Shown here piece after piece: positions 48,164-60,454 of a stretch of 64,000 bases of DNA. Location of the stretch: assembly GCF_029168945.1 (NCBI RefSeq), contig NC_083605.1, positions 7,323,280 through 7,387,279 on the forward strand. Direction: 5' to 3'. The position numbers and the translations under genes are program-made. Under the pieces are notes generated by a model. The model had not been told where the DNA came from. It worked only from the letters and a program-made list of their open reading frames with translations, and searched no databases. Positions within the stretch are counted from its first letter, which is position 1. Each line of letters opens with the position of its first letter. This DNA is from Cannabis sativa (lineage: Eukaryota; Streptophyta; Magnoliopsida; Rosales; Cannabaceae).

Positions 48164-48556
48164 TTGTTGAGTCCTTGTGACAAACAGGTGCTATGTGGTG
48201 TAGGTAAGGGGAAGGAAAAGTTAGAGCTGCCATGAGGTGACTACCTTCTCCAGCAATGTATATATTGACATCACCGGCCTGCATGTCAAGTTGTCAAGAG
48301 TTGTTTTAGGCTGTATCTACTGTGTGTTTTAGTTTTATATTTTTAAGGTGTCGTTATATATGGTTCTTTTGTGAAACTTTTTATAACAGGGATCTCCGGA
48401 ACACATTTCTAATGCTGTTATGAAGGCCGTTTTTAAATGTTTCACTTTAATCAAGTTTTTAATATTATCACGGTTTTTAATAATTAATTAATTTATTAGT
48501 ATTAAACTAGTTTGTAAACTTACACATGTGGCGTCCCTATAGATTAGGGCATTACA
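47972..48556 (+). repeat. Tekay-like LTR portion D2, part 2
   Basis: Resumes the LTR interrupted at 41702 and ends TTAGGGCATTACA at 48556, matching 28311-28819 in unit 1. It holds the expanded (ATT)n tract. Confidence 0.8.
48070..48163. repeat. (ATT)n microsatellite, about 30 units
   Basis: A perfect trinucleotide run; at the same place in unit 1 (28411-28425) there are only about five units, so it expanded after, or differed since, the duplication. The poly-Ile minus-strand frame across it is meaningless. Confidence 0.95.
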
Positions 48557-49620
48557 ATACATGCATAAATAATAATTAATAATTTCAAGCCAAAATAAAA
48601 TTAAAAATTATTCATTTAGTTTTTCATTTGAAAGACCAAAGAAGACAAATACAAATATTCACTTCAAAAGAAGGTTAAACATATGACACACACTAAAACA
48701 TATATCTCAACTTACCTTTAACATATATACTTACTAAGACATGTGCCTATAATATATTGATTGAAAAAATATTGAGAAATTAGGTTGTTAAGAACTTGTT
48801 ATTATTAGTTAAGAACGAATCTCATATTTATCATAAAATTTTTTTTTATAGCTCTAATATTGTAACAATATTGATAATATAACAATATTGACCTCAATGA
48901 GGTAATCTCTACTAAAATTAACAGATTTATAACAATTAAAATTTTATTGCTAAGTTCACTTAAAATTAATAAAATAGTTATGTGTATAATTGTATATCTT
49001 AATAAAAGATTGTATGTATTATATGGTAAAAAGTAAATTACAAACAATATATACGTGTGTATATATGCTGATAGTTTAGCTTGCATCTTTATTATTTTTC
49101 GAGAAAATTTATGTATGCATTACAAGAAAAATTTCATATTGATATCTAAAAATGTGTGATTTTCGAAAATTATAAATGTAAAAATTAAAATATATTACAT
49201 ACTTAAATATTCTACTAGTTATACATAAAAGATAAGTTAAAAAAAGAATTAAATATGTATGTATTATTTTGTATAAAAAACATAATAATTATGATATATG
49301 GTTATGTAGTTATATAAAGTAAATAATCTAGATAAAATTCATGCATACTAATTTTTTATCATTATCTAATGTTGAATTATATAAGAAAATTGTTTTTATT
49401 TTTCTTAAGAAAATAACAAGTCATATACAATTTAGTAATATTTTGTTTTTTATTGTTTCACTACTATTTTGTTAATAATTAGTTAACATTGTTGTTGGTA
49501 AATTTCAGTTATATTTTATTATATATATATTGATGAATTGATTCACCAAAACTAATAAGAAGAAGAAAAAATTCCACTTTGTTAACATACAAAAAGTTTA
49601 CAGAGTAAAGAACAAGATTG
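48557..49620 (+). other. 5' flank of polygalacturonase copy 2
   Basis: Matches 28820-29871 with many small indels. The TATATATAT stretch (about 49520) is conserved. The upstream ATG seen in copy 1 is absent. Confidence 0.5.
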
Positions 49621-51232
49621 ATGGCTTTGAAATTTCACATAACAGTAACATATTTGTCTTTAATTTTAGGTTTCATTCTTGGAGCCAAATCTTCACTTTT
49701 TGACGTAAGAACATATGGTGCAAAACCTAACACGGACATAAGTCAGGTAACATATATATACTTTGCTTTACATGAGCAAAAAGACAATGTGTAAATAATC
49801 TTAAATTATTCTTTCATTAAAGAATATTGTGTTTTAGTATGGTATATGCTATGGAAAAGATATACCATGGTAGCTAGCTAGCTGTAGAATTTTTTAACCT
49901 ATATAAATATAATTATGTTTATTGGATGGTGTAGTTATAAATTTTTATGAGTATTTTTTCATAAATATTTTAGGCTCTCTCAATTGCATGGAAAAGTGCT
50001 TGTGCATCACCAACTCAAAGTGTATTATTTATTCCAAGTGGGGTATTCTATTTAAAACGAGCTATATTACAAGGACCATGTAAGGCTCCAATAAAGGTTC
50101 AACTTCAAGGAACACTGAGGGCCTTAAATGATCTAACTGGTTTCAAGGATGAAGATGGTTGGGTTATATTTGAACATATCAATGACCTAACCTTAATGGG
50201 AGGTGGTACTTTTGATGGACAAGGTAAATCAGTTTGGGGCAAACAATGTGGACGAGGCAAATATTGTAGTAAATATCCCATGGTAATTCTTTTAATCATA
50301 ATAAATTATTTTCTATTATTGGATAAATTATTGTTACCATCTTATAATTATAATTTATTGAAACAGAATATAAGATTCGACTACATCACCAATTCCTTAA
50401 TTCAAGATATAACATCACTGGATAGCAAACAATTTCATATGAATGTGTTAGGTTGCCAAAATGTTACCTTTTTACATGTTCATGTAATTGCAAATGGTAA
50501 TAGTCCTAACACAGATGGAATCCATATTGGGCGATCATTTATGATAAACATAACAGATGTAAATATTCAAACGGGAGATGATTGTATTTCTCTTGGTGAT
50601 GGAAGTAAAAAAATAACTATTACAAAGGTTACATGTGGACCTGGCCATGGTATCAGTGTTGGAAGCCTTGGAAAATATATGAATGAACAGCCTGTAGAAG
50701 GAGTGTTTGTTAGAAATTGTACATTAATAAATACAATGAATGGATTAAGAATCAAAACATGGCCAAATTCATTTGTTGGATTAGCTTCTAATATCCATTT
50801 TGAGGATATTATCATGGAAAATGTGGGCAACCCTATTTATATTGACCAAGAATATTGTCCTTGGAATCAATGCAACAAAGCGGTATGTGAAAGTACTAAT
50901 AATATATATAGTATTATTTTTATAATTAATGTAAAATTAGTACTAATAATCATTAAGATAATGATGACTAACTTAATTATTATTGTGTTTGCTCTTAGGT
51001 TCCATCAAAAGTTCAAATAAAAGATGTGAGCTTCAAGGATATTCGTGGTACTTCTGCAACAGCAAATGCTATAAACTTTATTTGCAGTAGTGGTTTTCCA
51101 TGCCAAAATGTTGAAGTTGTTAATATTGATCTTAGATATAATGGAAAACAAGGTCATATTACATCTCAATGTAAAAATATCAAACCCAGGATACTTGGAA
51201 TTCACAACCCAACTGCATGCCTCGCTAGCTAA
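49621..51232 (+). CDS. Polygalacturonase (GH28, exopolygalacturonase-like), copy 2
   Basis: Exons 49621-49746, 49974-50282, 50367-50882 and 50999-51232; 394 residues, all introns GT-AG and phase 0, with exon lengths identical to copy 1. All four GH28 motifs and the signal peptide are intact, so the gene looks functional. Compared with copy 1 I see five residue changes: Ile to Leu and Thr to Ile at the start of exon 2, Asn to Thr, Lys to Arg, and Asp to Asn just before SPNTDG. Intron 1 is only 227 bp because the MITE and neighbouring sequence are missing. From 50500 to just past the stop the two copies are identical, intron 3 included. Confidence 0.92.
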
Positions 51233-52397
51233 TAACCTTAATAATTTATAATTATCATTTAAATTTGTACTTATATAATTCTTCCATCCACCAGGACATG
51301 AGAAGTTTCATACTACTCTTAATTTGGGTAGATATATAATAAAATATTTTTATAAGCTGTAATTCCTTTTAGTGCTCTTAAACAACTCATAGTATAATAT
51401 GATATAATGCTTACTTTGAAATTAATTCTACAACAAATTGATTACACATGTTTGAATTACCATGCAATATGTAATTGATGCAATAAAAATAATATTTTAT
51501 TGAAATTTATTACTATGATAAATATAGGTTTTTGTTTGTAATATTCTACAAAAGATCTCCCTATAAATAATATGGTCCCCTATCATTAGGGCCGGCCCTA
51601 AGCATAGGCGGGCTAGGCGCGCGCCTAGGGCCCACTCATTTTAGACGCCCAAATAAAAAAAATATCTTCTAAAAATATACATATTTTTTTAATAATTTTT
51701 AAAAATACCATTTATTTTTGTAGTAAGGGTCCAAAAATTTTTTTTTGTCTATAACTCATTTCAACTCAGGGCCGGCCTTGCCTATCATCCATCAATGTAT
51801 GATGTTCTTTGACTCGTCGTTATTCACGATGATGAAGTTATTATATGTTAAAAATTACTAATAGAGGATCTTATTACTTTCATATTATTTGTAAATTAAA
51901 GTTTCATAACATATAAAACCCTAAAATATATATGTTAATTCTAAAGGTGGTTCTCTTAAGTAAGTGATCAAGAATCTTAAAATTAGAAAATTAGAAAAAT
52001 TATGTGTCATTTTTGTGAAATAACTTTGCACAATTTAGTGAGCCGAACTTATACTTAAAAATAAAAAATAAAAAAAAAAATAAAAAAGTGAACTTGTAAA
52101 TCACTTTAGAAGACTAAGAAATAAAATAAATCTTTAACACTTTATAACACCTTGCCACAAAAAGAATTCAAAAACTAGTGTTGAACAGAAGGAGTAATCC
52201 CGTTGCGTTCCCATTATAAGAAAATTCTAACTTTATGTTATTTTTTTCGTTTTAAAAAAATATATTTTAAGTAAATTGATAATAAGGTTAATTATTGAAA
52301 TTACCTGCTAGTAAATAAGTTCCTAGTAATATATGTTCCAACAATAAATTATCGTCAAAGCCTTTAGTACTATTTACTTTCATGCACAAATATATAT
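51233..52397 (+). other. 3' flank of polygalacturonase copy 2
   Basis: Diverged match to 31944-33441, with a short hAT-type MITE (51587-51780) but without the hAT-like element 1 of unit 1. No gene seen. Confidence 0.45.
51587..51780. mobile_element. Short hAT-type MITE with GGCCGGCC ends
   Basis: 194 bp with ends TAGGGCCGGCCCTAAG and CTCAGGGCCGGCCTTG and exact 8-bp target repeats CCTATCAT (51579-51586 and 51781-51788). It is absent from unit 1. Next to the left end is a GCGGGCTAGGCGCGCGCCTAG palindromic patch. Eight-base duplications and GGGCCGG termini are typical of hAT elements. Confidence 0.88.
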
Positions 52398-54025
52398 TGT
52401 AATGATTGTATACTTAGAATAGGGAATAGTAAGACAATTAGCATTAATTGATTTTATTATATGATTAAATGTTATTATTTATTAAATGCATGGGTTCTAT
52501 TTTCAAGAAATAGACATTAGGATTGTAATTTTTCAATTTCGAAAATTTTATTAAACTTTAAGTGTGTTATATATAATATATGTGCAATTTAATATGTTTA
52601 TGATTTTTTTTCGGCAACAATAGAAATGTGACGGTTTGGCCAATTGAATCATATAAGTAAGGTTTAGAACCTTTCAATTAGTGGGGTAAGTATATTGAAT
52701 ATTAGAAATATCAAGATTAGGCGAGATTATGGTAATAAACTATTTTACCCCTAGGCCTTAAGATTACTTAAGTGCGAAACAAGGGGCGAATTGGCCATTT
52801 TTCTTAAGAGGTAAATTTTGTTTTTTGTAGTTTTAGTAGAATAATCAAGCTGATTTTAAGAAAAAGGAATACAAAAATAATTATATCAATTGTTCATTAA
52901 GTTAGAAAATTAGAGATAAAGCTAAGTTTATCCCTCTGATCTCTCTCACGTTGAGATCAACTCCTGAGAAAACCAAAGGAGACCAGAATTTTGTCATTGA
53001 TTTTCTATGATTCTTAGCAAGAAATCTAGGAAAGGTGGTGGTACAAATCAAAAGTAAAGCCCTAGAACTCTTCCCTTTGAATTTTTGGCAGCTTTTTATT
53101 GGTTTGAACATGTAAATTTTAAGAATAGGTTTTTTCCGAACCTAGGTTTAGTTTGGGTTATTTTTGAGATAAAATAAAGTTGCTTAAAGCTTGTTTGAGG
53201 TTAATTTGATGGCTGATTGTGGTGTTGAGCAAGTTTGAGTTCAAGAACTCAAACTTGGCTCAATAATAGTGATTTTCATAACTTTTTTTTATATATATTA
53301 CTACTGCTTGGGATAGGTTTGTTGGGCCTTAATTAGGTGTTCTCGAAGGTTGTGGAAAGTTTGGAGTTGATTTGAAGTAGAAATGAGAGTTGGTGTGTTT
53401 CTGCAGCGGAAAACGATGGACCGTTTAGAAACGGTCTAAGTGGTCTACCCTTTTTACTAGTAGTTACCTAAAAAAATAGTTTGCCATTTTTACAGAAACG
53501 ACCTGCCATTTTTCAAGCAGTCTTTTTGAAGTCTTGTTTTTTTTATTTTCATCGATATTTAGAGTAATTCTACGCTATTTATCGATAAGAAAATTTCTAA
53601 TTTTGAGTTTAAGTCCCTGAGAAGGTTTTAGCAAGTTGTTTACCCATTTTACGTAAATGTGACATAGGGCCTCCGTTCAATGAGCAAAATTTCTATTCAG
53701 GTTGACTAGCGCATGCATTTAAATTTAAAAATGAGGTAAGAACAATATAAAATATATATATATGTATGTGTGTACATGTGATATACATATTTATATTGTT
53801 AGAATAGACGAATTAGTATCATAGAAGCGCAAACTATAGTACTGGATCTGCATCGCGACTATAGTGCTGGTAGTGGATAGAAAGTATGAATTGGTATCAT
53901 AGTGGCGTAAACTATAGTGTCGAATCAGCAATGCGAGTATAGTGCTAGTTTTGACTGATATTTAATTCCATAAAGTATTAGTTGATGTTGTCATAACAGT
54001 ACAAACTATAGTATTTGGTCGGCAG

Positions 54026-54809
54026 TAGGGGTGTTCGCGGTGCGGATTGTGCGGTTTTTAACCATTTTTTCAAACCAACCCGCACATGCGGTTTTTCTAA
54101 TTTTCCAAACCGCACCCGCACCGCGATACTAAAAAACCGCAAAAACCGCACCGCAAAAAATGATGCGGTGCGGTGCGGTTTTTGCGGTTTATGCGGTTTG
54201 AACTATCACAATTTTTTTTTTTGAAATAATCATAAAATAATTAAACTATCATTAATATAATTATTCCAAAACACTTAAGAAAATACAACAAACTTGAGAC
54301 TAATAAAAGTTATAACAACAACAATAAATCAATAATCTTTTTAAAGTTTCAACAACACACTTAAATCAAAATAACAAACTTGAAACTAATTAAGTTCTAA
54401 CAACAATATAAATGTACAACTAACATACTTACATCAATAGATTAAAAATAGAACAAACACAAACTTCCAACTCCAAATTTTAATACACATGTATGGACTT
54501 GGGTTTGTTGCTAAGAAGAGAGGGTTTGTGAAGAGTTATGGATTTTGCCCTAAGATTTATAGGCTTGGGTTGGGCTCATATGTATGGGCTTAATAAAATA
54601 AATATAAAAATTGAAATTTTAAAAGATGCGGTGCGGTGCGGTTTGAATCGCGGTTTAATAATTCAAAACCGCAAACCGCACCGCACCGCGCGGTTTGGGA
54701 AAAATTCAAACCGCAACCGCACCGCGAAGAATTTCAAACCGCATTTTTTTTGCGGTGCGGTGCGGTGCGGGCGGTTTGAGCGGTTTGAGCGGTTTGATGT
54801 ACACCCCTA
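54026..54809. mobile_element. hAT-like non-autonomous element 2
   Basis: 784 bp, TAGGGGTGTTCGCGG...GATGTACACCCCTA, with perfect 8-bp target repeats GTCGGCAG (54018-54025 and 54810-54817). Unit 1 has the empty site (TAGTCGACAGTACGAG near 37197). Both ends are packed with GCGGTGCGGTTT-type repeats in opposite orientation; the centre is AT-rich and lacks transposase. Confidence 0.9.
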
Positions 54810-54933
54810 GTCGGCAGTACGAGTATAGTACTGGTTAAGAGTGATATTATGGTTAATGATATTTTTGGGTATAGACTGATGCTATCATAGCGGTACAACT
54901 ATCATGTCGGGTCCACATCACGATTATAGTGCT

Positions 54934-54995
54934 GGTGCCTAGATACAAGTCAGTAATGTGTATGGGTGCCTAGATACAAGTCACTAATGTGTATA
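54934..54995. repeat. 31-bp tandem repeat, two units
   Basis: GGTGCCTAGATACAAGTCA begins at 54934 and again at 54965, within solo LTR C3. In unit 1 the corresponding stretch (about 37395-37425) is single. Confidence 0.8.
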
Positions 54996-55385
54996 TATAT
55001 TTTATGCTTTTCTTACTGAGTCTGTTGATTCACAAATATATTTGTATGTGTAGGTAAGGAAAAGGCAAAGGCTAAGCAGTAGTGAGTCCGGAGCTTGTGA
55101 GTCTTTGAAAATATTGAGATGGTTAGACCTTGAGTGTTTGGTCTCGGGACAACATGAGCTTCTTTTTTGTAATCAATGTGTGATACGTTTGAGAAAAAGT
55201 ATTTTGGATACAGTTGTAAACTTTAAACGGAATCCCAAATATTATGTAAAGTTATATATTTATTATAGTTAAAGTTTAATTTTAAAGTTTGAATTTGTCA
55301 TGTTTTTTAAGAAACTCTTTGATTAACAGAAGCATGCAAAGTAATTAGAAATTTCTATAACGTGCGTAAGCAAATAGGCATTACA

Positions 55386-55775
55386 AATATGTTTAAAATG
55401 ATTTACTTGTTTTTTTTTATGTGTTCGTGTTAATTGTATGTAATTTGATGGTTTTATATTTATGCATGTTTCTTTGAACAATATTTTTCTTAGGCTTGTT
55501 TTAGTCTTTAAAATATTTTAGAGGCTATTATTGGTTGAGAAAATGACTAAAAGCACCTATTAGTGCATGCCCCCTAGGATAGCCTTTAAGTCCCGCGCAT
55601 GCGTCTCTGGTGTCTCCATCTCATGGTGCAAATGGAGTTCATGGTCCATATGGTTATTGGTAACCATATTTTTTTTTTTTTGTTACCAACCAATAACTAA
55701 TGCTATTTTTTATTATTTTTGGCTAAAATTTTATTTTTAATTAAAAAAATTAGATAAATTTTTTGAAAAACTATA
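55386..55775. mobile_element. MULE-like element copy 2, left flank
   Basis: Matches 37711-38100 of unit 1, including a GGTTATTGGTAACCAT inverted motif. It is interrupted after CTATA (55771-55775) by the copia element. No gene seen. Confidence 0.5.
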
Positions 55776-56013
55776 TGTAGAAGGTAGATACCTTGAGAAA
55801 CAAAAATGGCAGAAGCCAGAGCAATTAAAGTAAAACATAACAAACAGAGGAGAATTGAACAAGGAGCCTTACTCAACTGAGTAGCTCAATCCTTTATTTA
55901 TACTGCATAAAGAGATACAAGTGGATAACAGAAAATCAGAAAAATACAAGTAGTTATAACTAACTAACTAACAATATATCTGTCAAATAATAGTGTCAAG
56001 AATGTGTTTAACA
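55776..56013 (-). repeat. 3' LTR of the copia element
   Basis: 238 bp. A TATAAATAAA box lies on the minus strand at 55893-55902. The last codons of the polyprotein frame run into this LTR. Confidence 0.93.
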
Positions 56014-56024
56014 TCCCCCCTCAA
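56014..56024 (-). other. Polypurine tract of the copia element
   Basis: On the minus strand TGAGGGGGGAT directly precedes the 3' LTR. Confidence 0.75.
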
Positions 56025-59000
56025 ACGAAAAGGTGTTTCAGCCATCTTGAGTTTGGACCTGAGATACAAAAACCGTTCTGTTGACAGAGACTTAGTTAGA
56101 ACATCAGCTATTTGATCCACAGCTGGGACATATCGGACAGAGAGCTGTTTGGACATAATGTGTTCTCAAACAAAATGTAAATTGATCTCAATGTGCTTAG
56201 ATCGAGTATGAAAAACTGGGTTAGCTGTAATAGCAGCCGCACTTTGGTTGTCAACCCAAAGTATTGGACATTGAGAGGTGGAGTACTGAAGTTCAGAAAG
56301 AAGGGACATCAACCATTTAATCTCTGCAGCAGTGTTGGCAAGTGATCTGAACTCACTCTCAGTACTAGAACGAGCAACAACATATTTTTTTGCAGACCAA
56401 GAGACTAAATTACCACCAAAGAACATAGCATAGCCTCCAATACTTTTTCTATCATCCAAACATGATGCCCAATCGGCATCCGAATACCCTTGGAGATTAA
56501 GAGAATCAGCTGGTGTAATGTGTAGGCCATGAGAAATTGTGCCCTTGAGATATCTCATCAGTTTTTTACAAGCTTCCAAATGGGAAGTTGTTGGTGCGTG
56601 AATAAACTGGCTTAATTTGTTTATTATGAAAGCCACATCCGGCCTTGTCAAGGTCAAATATTGAAGAGCACCGAGGGTGCTTCGATACAAAGTTGTATCC
56701 TGAAATGGTTCTCCCTCTTTCAGTGATAGTTTGACAGAGGCACTAGAGGGATTAGGACTTGGTTTAGCTCCTTCCATGTTGAGTTTAACTAGTAAATCCG
56801 TGATATACTTAGTTTGTGAGAGGTACATCCCATTTGAATTGCGACAGATTTCAACACCTAAAAAGTAGTGAACATTGCCCAAGTCCTTCACAGAGAAGGT
56901 GTGATTGAGATCCTGAATTAGTTGGTTGATGAGAGAGGAGTTTGGCCCTGTAATAAGAAAATCATCCACATATACCAGCAAGATTATTAGAGACTGACCA
57001 GACCCGTAGGTGAATAAAGAGTTGTCAAACCTTGAAATTTTAAACCCTCTCTGAACCAAGGTATCTTTCAACTTCTGATTCCAAGCCCGTGGTGCTTGTT
57101 TTAATCCGTAAAGTGCTTTGTGAAGCTGACAAACATGAGTGGGTTTAGAACTATCAATAAAGCCCTCCGGTGGCATCATATACACAGTTTCTTCTAAATT
57201 CCCATTCAAGAAAGTATTGCTAACATCCATTTGTTTAACAATCCAATTGAAGGAGACAGCAAGAGTGAGGATTCTTCGAACTGTTGCTGGTTTAACAACT
57301 GGAGAGAATGTTTCCTCATAATCAATGTCGGGTGTTTCAAGATAACCTTTTGCCACAAGTCGAGATTTCAATCTGTCTAAGGTGCCATCAGCATTAAGTT
57401 TCACCTTATGGACCCATTTGTTACCAATAACAGTCATACCAGGTGAGAAGGGCACCAATGTCCAAGTACCAGCCTTTTTTAAGGCAGTAAACTCAGTGTC
57501 CATGGAGTTTAGCCACTGTGGGTGTTTAAGAGCAGCAGCAGTATTTTTTGGTTCAGAAGGAATGAGGGCAGAGGGCAATGGATATTTTGTGGCTAAGTAG
57601 GATTTTGGTTTGACAATGCCATTTAGAGATCTAGTAGTCATATGGTGTGTTCTGGTGACAGGGTTGGGATTGGTGGAAACAATGGTAGAAGGTGAGCTTG
57701 TAGATTGTGTTGGAAGGGCAACAGGAGGAGCATCTGGGGTGGGATTAATGGTGGCTGCTGGGACATTGGTGCAAGTAGCAGTGGAGTTGTTTGGGAGAGC
57801 AATATTAATTGGAATATTTGGTGGTATGACAGTATGATGTGGCTGTTGTGCTGCTGGTGTGCTGTCATTTATTGCAGCAGGATGAGTGTCCTCGGGTTGT
57901 AGTGGCATTGAAGCATTGTTGACAGAAGGAAAAATATGATTAGTGTCCACATAAGAATTAGTGGAAAATGTAGAAGTAGGATAAGGATGAGGCTCATTTA
58001 CCTTGAGTGGAGTAGCAACAGTAGGTGAACCAGGAAAGTGGGACTCATCAAATACCACACGTCGTGTTATAAACACTTTGCCATTAAGATGCTCACAAAT
58101 GTATCCTTTGTGATGTGTAGAATATCTCAAGAATAAACATTGATCAGATCTAAGCTCCAATTTATGTGAGTTGTAAGCCCTTAAATGAGGATAGCAGCTG
58201 CACCCAAAAATCTTTAAAAGGCTCAGACCAGGCTTCTTTGAAAAAAGACACTCATAGGGACTCACATTCTGCAGAACAGGTGTTGGTAACCGATTAATAG
58301 TGAACACAGCTGTGGCCATGGCATGCCACCAATATTCCATTCCAAGTCCAGCTTGTGCTAATAAAGTCAACCCGGTTTCAGTTATATGTCGATGTTTGCG
58401 CTCAGCCCTTCCATTTTGTTCACTTGTTCTAGGACAAGGGTGCTGAAAATGAATGCCTTGGTCAGACAAAAACCGAGCAAATGGTCTATACTCACCTCCC
58501 CAATCAGCTTGAACACTCTTAATGGGCAACTGAAATTGTTTCTCAACTAGACTTTTCCATTTAATGAAAGTGTCAAAGGCTTGGATTTTTTGTGTCAAAG
58601 GAAATATCCAACAATACCTACTATAATCATCTAGGAAGTGAACATAGTATTTAAACCCTTCCTTGGATGTTATGTGGGATGGACCCCATAAATTCGTATG
58701 AATGAGAGCCAAGGGCTGAGTAGCTCTACTGTGAGAAATAGGAAAGGGTAATTTGTGACTTTTGCCTTGATGACAAGCTTTGCAAAATTGCAAATTGTTG
58801 AGTGATCCAGTGTGTGATATATTAGGCAAAAGTTTTGCTAAGGTGCTGTTGGCTGGATGGCCAAGCTTACAATGCCAACTATTAATATCAAGAGATTTAG
58901 AAGCAGTGAAAACTTGATAAGGGGACTGAGACAAAGTGAAATTACTGGTATTATTATCATTAACTTCTTGAAAATTACAAGCAGTAGGTGTGTTACATTG

Positions 59001-60443
59001 ACACATACAATGAGTTACAGAATTATTAGACTCAGTGGTAAGATTACACTCAATCGATGAACTGGGATGGTCACCAAGCTGGTAAAGACCGTCTTTAGCT
59101 TTGCCCTTGAGAAGCACAGTCCCCGTGAGTTTGTCCTTGACAAAACAACAGGATTTGTGAAATTAAAGAAACACATCGTTATCAGTTGTTAGTTGAGAAA
59201 CACTAATAAGGTTTTTACGCATAGAAGGGACATGAAGAATGGAATTTAGATGTAAAGATTGAGTGTCCATAAGAGAGGGGAGTTTAGAATGACCAATGCT
59301 AGAAATGACCAATTTCTTACCATTGCCAACTGCCATGGTTTCATTTCCTTTGTAGGGTGCAGCAATGTCAAGATGGGCAGAATCATTGACAACATGATTC
59401 GTGGCTCCTGTGTCCACGTACCATGATTCATCATCACCAAGCTCAGTAATCATGGTTGTGACATGTGCCCGTGGGTCATAAAGAATATCAGATTCAGTTA
59501 AATGAGCTTGAGGATGAAAGTTACCATACTTGGGAGTGACCCAATTTTTATCAAAGCGATAGTGACAAACAGCAGCGGTGTGTCCTGTGCAGAGGCAGAC
59601 TTGACATAGGAGCTTGCTACCATTGCCACGACCATAGGGGCGAGGTCGATTGGGATGATTGGGTTGACTACGATCCATACCACGGCCATAGGAACGAGAG
59701 TTCCCGTTTCTTGATTGCTGGAATGCAAGATTAGCTTGCATGTTGAGAGAAAGATCAGCAAGAGAATGATGATGTTCGAGCCGAGTCTCGTGAGAGAGAA
59801 GAAGAGCCTGAACTTCTTCAAAGGAAAGAAGATCACTGCGAGACGTAATCCCTGAAACCATAGGGTCAAATTCAGGACCCAAGCCATTTAAGAGTTGCAA
59901 AACCAAGTCTTGATTGGAGATTGGAGAACCAGCAATCGATAGAGCATCAGCCAGATTTTGAGCCTTGTCCACATAGTCGGAAATTGAAAGATTAGCTTTC
60001 TGCAGATGGGAGAACTGGCCTTTGAGCTGCAATAAACGAGCCTTCGTCTGGCTAGAAAATCTCTGCTCCAAGACACGCCAAACAGAGTACGAAGAATTGA
60101 GTGTAGCAACCGAAGCAAGAATTGGTTCGGACATCGACGATCGTAGCCAAGAAAGCAAAAGTTGGTCTCTCTTTTTCCATTGGGTATATTCAGGATTAAT
60201 GGCACCAGTGATCAATGTTGGTGGAGGAGAAGCATCCGAGAACAACACATGGTCAAGATCGTGACCAATAACTGTGGGAACAACTTTGGATTTCCAAGAA
60301 AGGAAATTGTGACGATCGAGTTTGAGGGTTAAAGAAGAAGAGAGAGAATTGGAGAATGGATTCCATGGGATATTCTGAGCAAGTCCAGCAGGAAGCGTTG
60401 TGTGAGGATCGGAGGAGGAAGACTCGGACGTAAGCCAATTGGA

Positions 60444-60454
60444 CGATGATACCA
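60444..60454 (-). other. Primer-binding site of the copia element (short tRNA-iMet match)
   Basis: TGGTATCATCG on the minus strand, abutting the LTR. The first eight bases match the initiator-Met primer site; the rest is coding sequence. Confidence 0.65.

Larger units (their letters stand above)
52398..55385 (+). repeat. Tekay-like solo LTR C3 (counterpart of C2), with a nested hAT-like element
   Basis: TGTAATGATTG...GGCATTACA, matching C2 without its family-B insertion. It keeps the TGAGTTCAAGAACTCAAAC motif (about 53237), and a short hairpin ACCGTTTAGAAACGGT (53418-53433) sits where the Tekay LTR has its palindrome cluster. Confidence 0.8.

Noticed and set aside
48063..48284. Poly-isoleucine protein on the minus strand
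   Set aside because: Pure translation of the (ATT)n microsatellite.
57139..57902. Several plus-strand frames within the copia element
   Set aside because: Antisense to the copia pol frame and without motifs.
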